Positions 4,048 through 10,154 of a stretch of DNA of 10,154 bases are shown here, piece by piece. A model generated the notes under the pieces. The model ran no database searches. It saw only the letters and a list, made by a program, of their open reading frames with translations, and was not told where the DNA came from. How positions within the stretch are numbered: position 1 is the first letter of the stretch; each line of letters starts with the position of its first letter. The DNA lies in assembly GCA_964622455.1 (NCBI GenBank), contig CAZUQP010000006.1, positions 1 through 10,154 of the forward strand, written 5' to 3'. This DNA comes from CAZUQP01 sp964622455 (GTDB lineage: Bacteria; Pseudomonadota; Gammaproteobacteria; DSM-16500). Both the position numbers and the translations under genes were made by a program.

Positions 4048-6483
4048 ATGGCTTTGGAAAGTATTGGCATATTGCTTGTTGTCGTATTAGGTCTTGCTTA
4101 CGTTCGCGTGCCCGTCATGTTATGGACATTGGTGATTGGTTTAACGCTCTTTCTAGTCACTGTTTTTGGCGGTCTTGGATATTTATTTTTAGGGATAGCG
4201 TGGTTACTTTTCATAGCATCCGCACTTTTTGCAAATCTCACTCGAACTCGAAAGCGTTATTTTACCAAACCCTTAACACGTATTTTACAAAAACGGATGC
4301 CGGCGATCAGTAGAACTGAACGCGAAGCCATTGAAGCAGGGGATGTTTGGTGGGAAAAAGATTTATTTTGTGGTCGTCCTGAATGGAAAAAATTGTTGAA
4401 CCTAGTGCCGCCCGCTTTAAGTGTGGATGAACAACACTTTATCGATCATCAAGTAGAAACTTTATGCGGCATGATCAACGATTGGCAAATTGTCAACGAT
4501 GATTCAGATATGCCCAAAGAAGTATGGGATTTTCTTAAAGCCGAACGTTTTTTTGGCATGATTATTCCCAAAGAATATGGCGGGCTTGGTTTTTCTGCTT
4601 ACGCACATTCAACAGTTGTCACCAAAATTGCCACACGCAGTGTCAGCGTTGCTGTCAATACCATGGTGCCTAATTCGCTCGGGCCTGCTGAATTATTATT
4701 GCATTATGGTACGAAAGAACAAAAAGACTATTATTTGCCGCGCTTAGCTCGCGGCGAAGAAATACCCTGCTTTGCGTTGACGGGGCCTGATGCGGGCAGT
4801 GATGCCGGCGCTATTACTGATACCGGTATTGTTTGTTATGGCGAATATCAGGGGCAGCGTATGCTGGGTATTAATCTTACTTGGGACAAACGTTATATTA
4901 CGCTTGCACCCGTTGCAACCTTATTGGGAATTGCATTTCGCTTATATGATCCTGACCATTTATTGGGTAAGAAAGAAGACATCGGTATCACTTTATGTTT
5001 AGTACGTACTTCTCATCAAGGTGTTGAAATTGGCCGTCGTCATTTGCCTTTACATATGGCATTCATGAATGGCCCCACACGCGGTCAAAATGTTTTTATT
5101 CCGATGGATTGGATCATAGGCGGTGAATCCATGGCAGGACAAGGTTGGCGAATGTTGATGGAGTGCTTGTCAGTCGGGCGCGGCATTTCTTTACCGGCAT
5201 TAAGTACAGCGTGCGGAAAATTAACCTTCCGTATGACAGGTGCTTATGCGCGTTTACGAAAACAATTTAATACTTCTATCGCGCATTTTGAAGGCGTTGA
5301 AGAAGCGTTAGGCGAGATTGCAGGTTTGACCTATCTTTTAGAATCATGCCGCACTCTGACAGCAGGTGCTGTTGATTTAAAAATTAAACCGGCCATTGTA
5401 ACGGCCATTGCTAAATATAATATGACGGAGATGGCGCGCAAGGTGATATCGCATGCAATGGATATTCATGCGGGACACGGAATTCAAGTAGGCCCTCGAA
5501 ATATATTGGCGCACCCTTACATGTCTATTCCAGTGAGTATTACAGTTGAAGGGGCAAATATTTTAACGCGTAACTTAATTATATTTGGTCAAGGCGCTAT
5601 TCGTTGTCATCCGTATATTTTACAAGAAATAGAATTGTTAGCAGAAAGTGATTCGCCAGAAGGTGTTGCTAAATTAGATAAATTGCTGTTATCGCACATA
5701 GGATATGTATTGAGTAATCTGGTGCGCAATCTCTGGTGTGGTTTGACGGGGGGCAAATTATTATTTTCGCCGGTACACGGACAAACAGCGCGTTATTATC
5801 GGCAGTTAACACGCATGAGTTCGGCGCTTGCCTTGTTATCTGATATCACTATGTTAATTTTGGGCGGCACGTTAAAACGTAAAGAACGTACTTCTGCGCG
5901 TTTAGGCGATGTATTAAGCCAACTTTACTTGGCATCGGCTACTTTAAAATATTTTCATGACAAAGGAGAGCCTGTATCAGATCTTCCGTATGTTAAATGG
6001 TGTGTCGAAAAATGTCTTTATGAAATCCAATCAGCGCTTGATGAATTATTGAATAACTTCCCATTATCTTGGCTCGGTAAATTATTACGCTGGATTATTT
6101 TTCCCTATGGTACTGCCTATCGTCAGCCTAAAGATAAACTGTATCATAAAATTGTTAAATCCATGCTCGAGCCATCTCAATTTCGTGATCGTTTGACGGA
6201 ATATATCTACTTAGGAAAAACAGAAGATGATGCGACGCATCGAATTGAGAAAGCTTTTCAGCAATTTTCTTTAGTTGAACCTTTGTTGAAAAAATTTCAA
6301 AATGCGCTGCGAAGTGGTACATTACCGAAGCTCGCGAATTTTGATGAGCGCATGAAGGTGGCAATTGAAAAAAACGTTGTCACAGAAGATGAAGCAGAGA
6401 TATTACGTGGATTTAATCAATTGCATAAAGAAATTATTAAAGTAGATGAATTTTCATTTGATCTCAATACTGTACTGAGTTAA
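4048..6483 (+). CDS. fadE: FadE-type acyl-CoA dehydrogenase
   Basis: FAD-dependent acyl-CoA dehydrogenase, the first step of fatty acid beta-oxidation, converting acyl-CoA to trans-2-enoyl-CoA. At 811 residues it is almost the length of E. coli FadE (814) and is recognisably collinear with it as recalled: an N-terminal pair of hydrophobic segments (to about residue 62), then S-R-T-E-R-E-A-I-E-A-G, the dehydrogenase core (about 120-515) with K-E-Y-G-G-L, C-F-A-L-T-G-P-D-A-G-S-D-A-G, L-T-W-D-K-R-Y-I-T-L-A-P and G-P-T-R-G, and a FadE-specific C-terminal domain (about 520-800). The probable catalytic base is Glu about 501 in V-E-G-A-N-I-L-T-R-N, by alignment with the EG motif of other family members. 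The start is ATG 4048, with AAGGAG at 4037-4042 placed 5 nt upstream. An adjacent GTG at 4045 would be only 2 nt from it. It heads a three-gene operon. Electrons would pass to an electron-transfer flavoprotein not encoded here. Confidence 0.95.
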   Translation: MALESIGILLVVVLGLAYVRVPVMLWTLVIGLTLFLVTVFGGLGYLFLGIAWLLFIASALFANLTRTRKRYFTKPLTRILQKRMPAISRTEREAIEAGDVWWEKDLFCGRPEWKKLLNLVPPALSVDEQHFIDHQVETLCGMINDWQIVNDDSDMPKEVWDFLKAERFFGMIIPKEYGGLGFSAYAHSTVVTKIATRSVSVAVNTMVPNSLGPAELLLHYGTKEQKDYYLPRLARGEEIPCFALTGPDAGSDAGAITDTGIVCYGEYQGQRMLGINLTWDKRYITLAPVATLLGIAFRLYDPDHLLGKKEDIGITLCLVRTSHQGVEIGRRHLPLHMAFMNGPTRGQNVFIPMDWIIGGESMAGQGWRMLMECLSVGRGISLPALSTACGKLTFRMTGAYARLRKQFNTSIAHFEGVEEALGEIAGLTYLLESCRTLTAGAVDLKIKPAIVTAIAKYNMTEMARKVISHAMDIHAGHGIQVGPRNILAHPYMSIPVSITVEGANILTRNLIIFGQGAIRCHPYILQEIELLAESDSPEGVAKLDKLLLSHIGYVLSNLVRNLWCGLTGGKLLFSPVHGQTARYYRQLTRMSSALALLSDITMLILGGTLKRKERTSARLGDVLSQLYLASATLKYFHDKGEPVSDLPYVKWCVEKCLYEIQSALDELLNNFPLSWLGKLLRWIIFPYGTAYRQPKDKLYHKIVKSMLEPSQFRDRLTEYIYLGKTEDDATHRIEKAFQQFSLVEPLLKKFQNALRSGTLPKLANFDERMKVAIEKNVVTEDEAEILRGFNQLHKEIIKVDEFSFDLNTVLS

Positions 6484-6496
6484 AGGAAGAGCAATT

Positions 6497-7810
6497 ATGG
6501 ATACCAAAAGCAACATGCAGCGTGAAGTCTATATCGTCGATGGTGCGCGTACGCCATTCTTAAAAGCGCGCGGAAAACCAGGGCCTTTTTCTGCATCTGA
6601 TTTAGCAGTCAATGTCGGAAGAGAATTATTGGCGCGGCAACCTTTTTCTCCAACCGATTTAGGGGAGGTGGTGATTGGCTGCATGATGCCAAGTCCTGAT
6701 GAGGCCAATATTGGCAGATTGATCGCTTTACGTTTAGGCTGCGGAAAATCAGTTCCCGCATGGACAGTGCAGCGTAATTGCGCATCAGGCATGCAGGCCA
6801 TTGATAGCGCGGTAAAAGATATTGCATCTGGACGGCATGATCTTGTATTAGCAGGCGGTACAGAGGCAATGAGTCGTGCGCCTTTATTATTTAACCAGCA
6901 TATGGTGAATTGGTTAGCGGGTTTGTGGAGTAGTAAAACGGTGGGTAATAAATTAAAACAAATTGCTAAATTTAGACCTGGATTTATGGCACCGGTGATT
7001 GCATTACTCAAAGGTTTAACTGATCCAACTATCGGATTATCGATGGGACAAACTGCAGAAAATGTAGCTTATCGTTTTAAAATTACGCGCGAACAAATGG
7101 ATACGTTTGCAATGGAGAGCCACCAGCGCATTGCGCATGCGCAAGATAATCATCACCTAGATGAAGTGATACCTGCGTTTGCATATACAGGTGAATATGC
7201 TGTTTTAGATGATGGTGTTCGTCGTGAGACTACTTTAGAAAAATTGGCTGCGTTAAAACCATTTTTTGATAAAAAATTTGGAAGTGTAACAGCAGGTAAT
7301 AGTTCTCAAGTGACGGATGGTGCAGCATTAGTATTGCTTGCCAGTAAAGAAGCCGTCAAAAAATATCAATTACCCGTGCTTGGACGAATTGTAGATACCG
7401 AATGGTCTGGCCTTGATCCTGCTGAAATGGGATTGGGTCCAGTGTATGCATCAACAACGTTGTTACACCGCCATCATTTCGGTTTGGATGATGTTGATTT
7501 TTGGGAAATCAATGAAGCATTCGCTGCTCAAGTATTAGGTTGTTTAGCGGCATGGGAAAATGATGAATATTGCCGAACTTATTTAGGAATGGATCGTGCG
7601 TTTGGCAAATTAGATAAGAACCGTCTCAATATTGATGGCGGTGCCATTGCTTTGGGGCATCCGGTGGGGGCGAGCGGTGCGCGCATTGTGCTGCACTTAG
7701 CAACGATTTTAAAACGTAAAAATGCGAAACGCGGTGTTGCTTCTATTTGTATTGGCGGCGGACAAGGCGGGGCTATGTTAATTGAAAATGTTTCTGATGT
7801 GGGGGTATAG
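6497..7810 (+). CDS. fadI: 3-ketoacyl-CoA thiolase, FadI/trifunctional beta-subunit type
   Basis: Thiolase of 437 residues that cleaves 3-ketoacyl-CoA with CoA to acetyl-CoA and an acyl-CoA shortened by two carbons. The thiolase residues are visible: nucleophile Cys95 in Q-R-N-C-A-S-G-M, N-E-A-F-A-A-Q at 339-345, G-G-A-I-A-L-G-H-P with His388, and the second active Cys418 in C-I-G-G-G-Q-G-G. The length equals that of FadI (436 in E. coli) rather than the shorter FadA (about 387). An extended loop at about 127-180, ending M-A-P...G-L-S-M-G-Q-T-A-E, fits the membrane-associated FadI/HADHB branch. The N-E-A-F motif is FadA-like where E. coli FadI has H-E-A-F, so fadA is an alternative label. It starts at ATG 6497 behind AAGGAAG (6483-6489), 13 nt after the fadE stop, and should form a complex with the next product. 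Confidence 0.88.
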   Translation: MDTKSNMQREVYIVDGARTPFLKARGKPGPFSASDLAVNVGRELLARQPFSPTDLGEVVIGCMMPSPDEANIGRLIALRLGCGKSVPAWTVQRNCASGMQAIDSAVKDIASGRHDLVLAGGTEAMSRAPLLFNQHMVNWLAGLWSSKTVGNKLKQIAKFRPGFMAPVIALLKGLTDPTIGLSMGQTAENVAYRFKITREQMDTFAMESHQRIAHAQDNHHLDEVIPAFAYTGEYAVLDDGVRRETTLEKLAALKPFFDKKFGSVTAGNSSQVTDGAALVLLASKEAVKKYQLPVLGRIVDTEWSGLDPAEMGLGPVYASTTLLHRHHFGLDDVDFWEINEAFAAQVLGCLAAWENDEYCRTYLGMDRAFGKLDKNRLNIDGGAIALGHPVGASGARIVLHLATILKRKNAKRGVASICIGGGQGGAMLIENVSDVGV

Positions 7811-7814
7811 CAGG

Positions 7815-9854
7815 ATGCAAACATATAAACACTGGCGATTAGAAACGGATGCAGATCAAATTAAATGGTTATATTTCGATAAACAAAATGCATCGGTCAA
7901 TACGATGGATCGCGAAGTCATGGAGGAATTATCTGATGTGCTTGATACACTTTCAACAGATACGCAATCTAAAGGTTTAATTATTGCATCAGCGAAGAAA
8001 AGTGGTTTTATTGCAGGCGCTGATATTTCTCAATTTAGTCAATTTAGTGATATTGATGAAGCGGTGACTTTGTTAAAACACGGGCAAGCTATTTTTAATA
8101 AAATTGAAAATTTAAAAATGCCAACGGTTGCAATGGTGGATGGTTTTTGCATGGGCGGCGGTACGGAATTGATACTCGCTTGCCGTTATCGTATTGCAGA
8201 AGATGGCGCTAAAACGCGCATTAGCTTGCCTGAAGTTAAACTGGGCATTCATCCGGGCTGGGGCGGCAGCATACGCATGCCGCGTTTGATTGGCGCATTA
8301 CAAGGATTAAATTTAGTTTTATCGGGCCATGCGATTAGCGGTAAAGCGGCAGCAAAATTAGGCGTTGTCGATGCAGCTGTGCCTAAACGTCATTTGGTGA
8401 CAGCGGCTAAATATTATATTTTACAAAAACCAAAAGCCCACAAAGCCACTCGATTACAAAGTTTAACCAATACCAAACCAATTCGAACAATATTGGCAAG
8501 CTTATTGCGTAAAAAATTACGCGCAAAAGTGAATCCTTTGCATTACCCAGCCCCTTTTGATGTGCTGGATAATTGGGAGCGTGTTGGCGTTTTTGGCAAT
8601 GAAGCCATGGATCGAGAAGCGAGAAGCTGCGGTAAATTATTTTTTAGCGAGACATGTCAAAATTTAGCGCGCGTATTTTTCTTGCAAGAAAGGTTAAAAG
8701 GTTTAGCAAAAGAAAGTCAATTTAAACCCGAACATGTGCATGTGATTGGTGCCGGCACGATGGGCGGTGATATTGCCGCTTGGTGTGCATTACAAGGCTT
8801 GAAAGTGACGCTGCAAGACCGCGAAGCAAAATTGATTGCGCCAGCCATTAAGCGCGCGTATCAATTGTTTAAAGAAAAATTAAAAGAACCGTATCTAATT
8901 CAAAAAGCCATGGATCGCTTAATACCTGATGTCAAAGGTTATGGCGTACCGCATGCAGATATGATTATTGAAGCGATATTTGAAGATTTAAACGCGAAAC
9001 AAGCGTTGTTTAAACAACTTGAAACAGAAGCTAAACCAACTGCCATTTTAGCGACCAATACTTCAAGTATTCCGCTAGATGATATTAATACCGTATTAAA
9101 AAATCCGGAACGATTGGTGGGGATTCATTATTTTAATCCAGTTTCAAAAATGCAATTGGTTGAAGTAGTAAAAGGGGATCGTACGGATCCTGCTATTGTA
9201 GAAAAAGCAATAAGCTTTGTGCGTAAAATTGATCGCTTACCATTGCCTGTTAAAAGCAGCCCAGGATTTTTAGTCAATCGTATTTTAATGCCTTATTTAT
9301 TGGAAGCTGTCGCTATGTTAGATGAGGGTATCCCAGCGGCTGCCATTGATAAAGCGATGGTTGATTTTGGCATGCCCATGGGGCCTGTTGCATTGGCAGA
9401 TGCGGTTGGGTTAGATGTGTGTTTATCCGTTGCGAAATATCTAGGTAAATATTTTAATAGTAAAATTCCACCTCGCTTGATTGCTTTAGTTGAAAAAGGC
9501 AAATTAGGCCGAAAATCAGGTAGCGGATTTTATCAGTACAAAAATGGCAAGCAAATTAAGTCAAAAGAAGTGACTGCAGAAAAATCATTGGAAGAGATTG
9601 CTGATCGTTTAGTGCTGCGTATGCTGGATGAATCGTTTGCCTGTTTACGTGAAGGTGTCGTGATGGATGGTGATTTGTTGGATGCCGGCATGATTTTTGG
9701 TACAGGTTTTGCGCCTTTCCGCGGCGGCCCTATTCATTATGCAAAATCAAGAGGCATTGCTGAATTGTTTCAACAATTTGTTAAGCAGCGTCAACAACGC
9801 GGCGAAAAAGTAGAAACATTGAAAAGTTGGGAAACAACGGTTGAGGTTTCTTAA
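7815..9854 (+). CDS. fadJ: Bifunctional enoyl-CoA hydratase / 3-hydroxyacyl-CoA dehydrogenase (trifunctional alpha subunit)
   Basis: Multifunctional beta-oxidation subunit of 679 residues. It hydrates trans-2-enoyl-CoA to 3-hydroxyacyl-CoA and oxidises that with NAD to 3-ketoacyl-CoA. The N-terminal crotonase domain (about 1-200) has the oxyanion-hole segment F-I-A-G-A-D (65-70) and both hydratase acids, Glu118 in G-G-G-T-E and Glu140 in L-P-E-V-K-L-G. A linker (200-300) leads to the NAD-binding domain with G-A-G-T-M-G-G (312-318), and then the dehydrogenase His438 in G-I-H-Y-F-N-P-V and Asn488 in P-G-F-L-V-N-R. C-terminal dehydrogenase domains fill the rest, including F-R-G-G-P. It is shorter than E. 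coli FadJ (714) or FadB (729) but lacks no domain. ATG 7815 was chosen because the frame's upstream extension overlaps the thiolase and a G-rich TGGGGG lies 9-10 nt before it; the gap from the thiolase stop is 4 nt. The symbol follows the fadI pairing; fadB is possible. Confidence 0.9.
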   Translation: MQTYKHWRLETDADQIKWLYFDKQNASVNTMDREVMEELSDVLDTLSTDTQSKGLIIASAKKSGFIAGADISQFSQFSDIDEAVTLLKHGQAIFNKIENLKMPTVAMVDGFCMGGGTELILACRYRIAEDGAKTRISLPEVKLGIHPGWGGSIRMPRLIGALQGLNLVLSGHAISGKAAAKLGVVDAAVPKRHLVTAAKYYILQKPKAHKATRLQSLTNTKPIRTILASLLRKKLRAKVNPLHYPAPFDVLDNWERVGVFGNEAMDREARSCGKLFFSETCQNLARVFFLQERLKGLAKESQFKPEHVHVIGAGTMGGDIAAWCALQGLKVTLQDREAKLIAPAIKRAYQLFKEKLKEPYLIQKAMDRLIPDVKGYGVPHADMIIEAIFEDLNAKQALFKQLETEAKPTAILATNTSSIPLDDINTVLKNPERLVGIHYFNPVSKMQLVEVVKGDRTDPAIVEKAISFVRKIDRLPLPVKSSPGFLVNRILMPYLLEAVAMLDEGIPAAAIDKAMVDFGMPMGPVALADAVGLDVCLSVAKYLGKYFNSKIPPRLIALVEKGKLGRKSGSGFYQYKNGKQIKSKEVTAEKSLEEIADRLVLRMLDESFACLREGVVMDGDLLDAGMIFGTGFAPFRGGPIHYAKSRGIAELFQQFVKQRQQRGEKVETLKSWETTVEVS

Positions 9855-9904
9855 CGTGTAAAGTGTAAAAATCTAAACTTGATCTGACATTGACCGTCGA
9901 ATTT

Positions 9905-9920
9905 ATTGTAGCAATTTTTT
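9905..9920 (+). terminator. Weak candidate terminator after the fad operon
   Basis: ATTG-TAG-CAAT is followed directly by five further T residues, 50 bp after the fadJ stop. The T run is right for an intrinsic terminator, but the stem is only four base pairs and AT-rich, so it is unlikely to stop transcription efficiently on its own. Confidence 0.25.
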
Positions 9921-9996
9921 GTGTTTTCAAGCCAATGACTTGAACCCCACATCACCTGAAATTAAGTTTTCTGCACTGCAACACGCTTTGTCTTTT

Positions 9997-10013
9997 CAGG
10001 GCCATAGGCCCTG
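9997..10013. repeat. GC-rich stem-loop, CAGGGCC-ATA-GGCCCTG
   Basis: A perfect 7-bp inverted repeat with a 3-nt loop. No T run follows, so it is not a standard intrinsic terminator. Its GGCCCTGG arm can instead pair, through six bases CCCTGG/CCAGGG, with the first arm of the next stem-loop, so the two structures compete. Confidence 0.65.
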
Positions 10014-10024
10014 GAACTAATTTA

Positions 10025-10064
10025 GCCCAGGGTTAGGCGCGTTTTGTGCGCCGTAACCCTGGGT
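10025..10064. repeat. Long composite stem-loop, REP-like palindrome
   Basis: The outer arms CCCAGGGTTA (10026-10035) and TAACCCTGGG (10054-10063) pair perfectly over 10 bp. Directly inside, GGCGC (10036-10040) pairs with GCGCC (10048-10052), with one unpaired G at 10053 and a TTTT-containing loop, and G.T pairs can extend both stems. The strand with GGTTAGGCGC...GCGCCGTAACC resembles from memory the core of widespread REP-type palindromes associated with RAYT transposases. What follows is TATTTAATT rather than a clean T run, so terminator function is possible but weaker. It is GC-rich against AT-rich surroundings. Confidence 0.65.
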
Positions 10065-10154
10065 ATTTAATTCACAATCTATCAAAGCGCTGTAAGCGCG
10101 CCATCAACTAATAACCTCACACCAACCATCTTAATTTTTAAGAGAACATGACAT

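Larger units (their letters stand above)
9855..10154. other. Intergenic tail with no supported gene
   Basis: I found no coding sequence with a start, ribosome binding site and reasonable length in these 300 bp, and no tRNA-like cloverleaf. The stretch holds a weak terminator candidate, two GC-rich stem-loops, and a short GCGC-TGTAA-GCGC inverted repeat near 10087-10099. A CTTAA-TTT-TTAAG palindrome lies at 10129-10141 just before the window edge and may belong to the leader of a gene beyond the window. Confidence 0.6.

Noticed and set aside
6529..7011. 160-residue minus-strand open frame opposite the thiolase gene
   Set aside because: It is antisense to a clearly conserved thiolase and its composition is that of a mirror translation.
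7782..7814. Upstream extension of fadJ starting at TTG 7782
   Set aside because: It would overlap the thiolase 3' end and add eleven residues not expected before the crotonase domain. ATG 7815 gives normal operon spacing.
10140..10154. Possible start of another gene, AAGAG followed by ATG at 10148
   Set aside because: The purine run is only 3 nt from the ATG and just two codons are visible before the window ends, so a coding call is not supported.
1..10154. CRISPR array, tRNA, rRNA or insertion sequence
   Set aside because: No regularly spaced repeats, no cloverleaf-forming sequence, and no transposase fragment or terminal inverted repeats flanking a gene were seen.

Overview
The window looks like chromosome from an AT-rich, host-associated gammaproteobacterium of the order Legionellales (Coxiella / Legionella / Berkiella / Aquicella-like). 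This rests on three things. The enzymes are of gammaproteobacterial FadE and FadI/FadJ type. The minus-strand gene resembles the F-box/ankyrin-like effector candidates that are expanded in that order. A PmrA-type box lies upstream of that gene. No species can be named from sequence alone.

Layout. Positions 1-149 hold the edge of a dispersed repeat and a probable promoter. Positions 150-2195 (+) encode a membrane-anchored enzyme of the sulfatase/alkaline-phosphatase superfamily that starts at TTG. Its active-site region reads T-Y-P-S-W instead of the sulfatase C-x-P-S-R, so phosphotransfer or phosphodiester chemistry is more likely than sulfate ester hydrolysis. A convergent minus-strand gene (2145-3602) encodes an effector-like protein. 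It has a degenerate F-box-like segment interrupted by an exact 24-bp tandem duplication, an ankyrin-like segment, and a 3' end that appears frameshifted in a homopolymer.

The divergent intergenic region (3603-4047) is the densest non-coding part. For the effector-like gene it carries a start-deciding Shine-Dalgarno, a -10 embedded in a palindrome, and a TTAA-N7-TTAA PmrA-like box. It also has a 7+7 bp operator-like palindrome, roughly phased A/T tracts, two GATCT direct repeats, two perfect DnaA boxes in inverted orientation 5 bp apart, and a possible promoter for the downstream operon. The second half resembles an oriC or DnaA-controlled module.

Positions 4048-9854 (+) form a compact beta-oxidation operon, fadE - fadI - fadJ, with gaps of 13 and 4 nt. 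FadE makes the trans-2-enoyl-CoA, FadJ hydrates and oxidises it to 3-ketoacyl-CoA, and FadI cleaves that to acetyl-CoA plus a shortened acyl-CoA. The key catalytic residues I could locate in the three proteins are present. No acyl-CoA synthetase or electron-transfer flavoprotein gene is in the window.

The last 300 bp contain no convincing gene. They hold two GC-rich stem-loops that share a CAGGG/CCCTG core and can pair in alternative ways; they look like a REP-like palindromic element or a terminator cluster.
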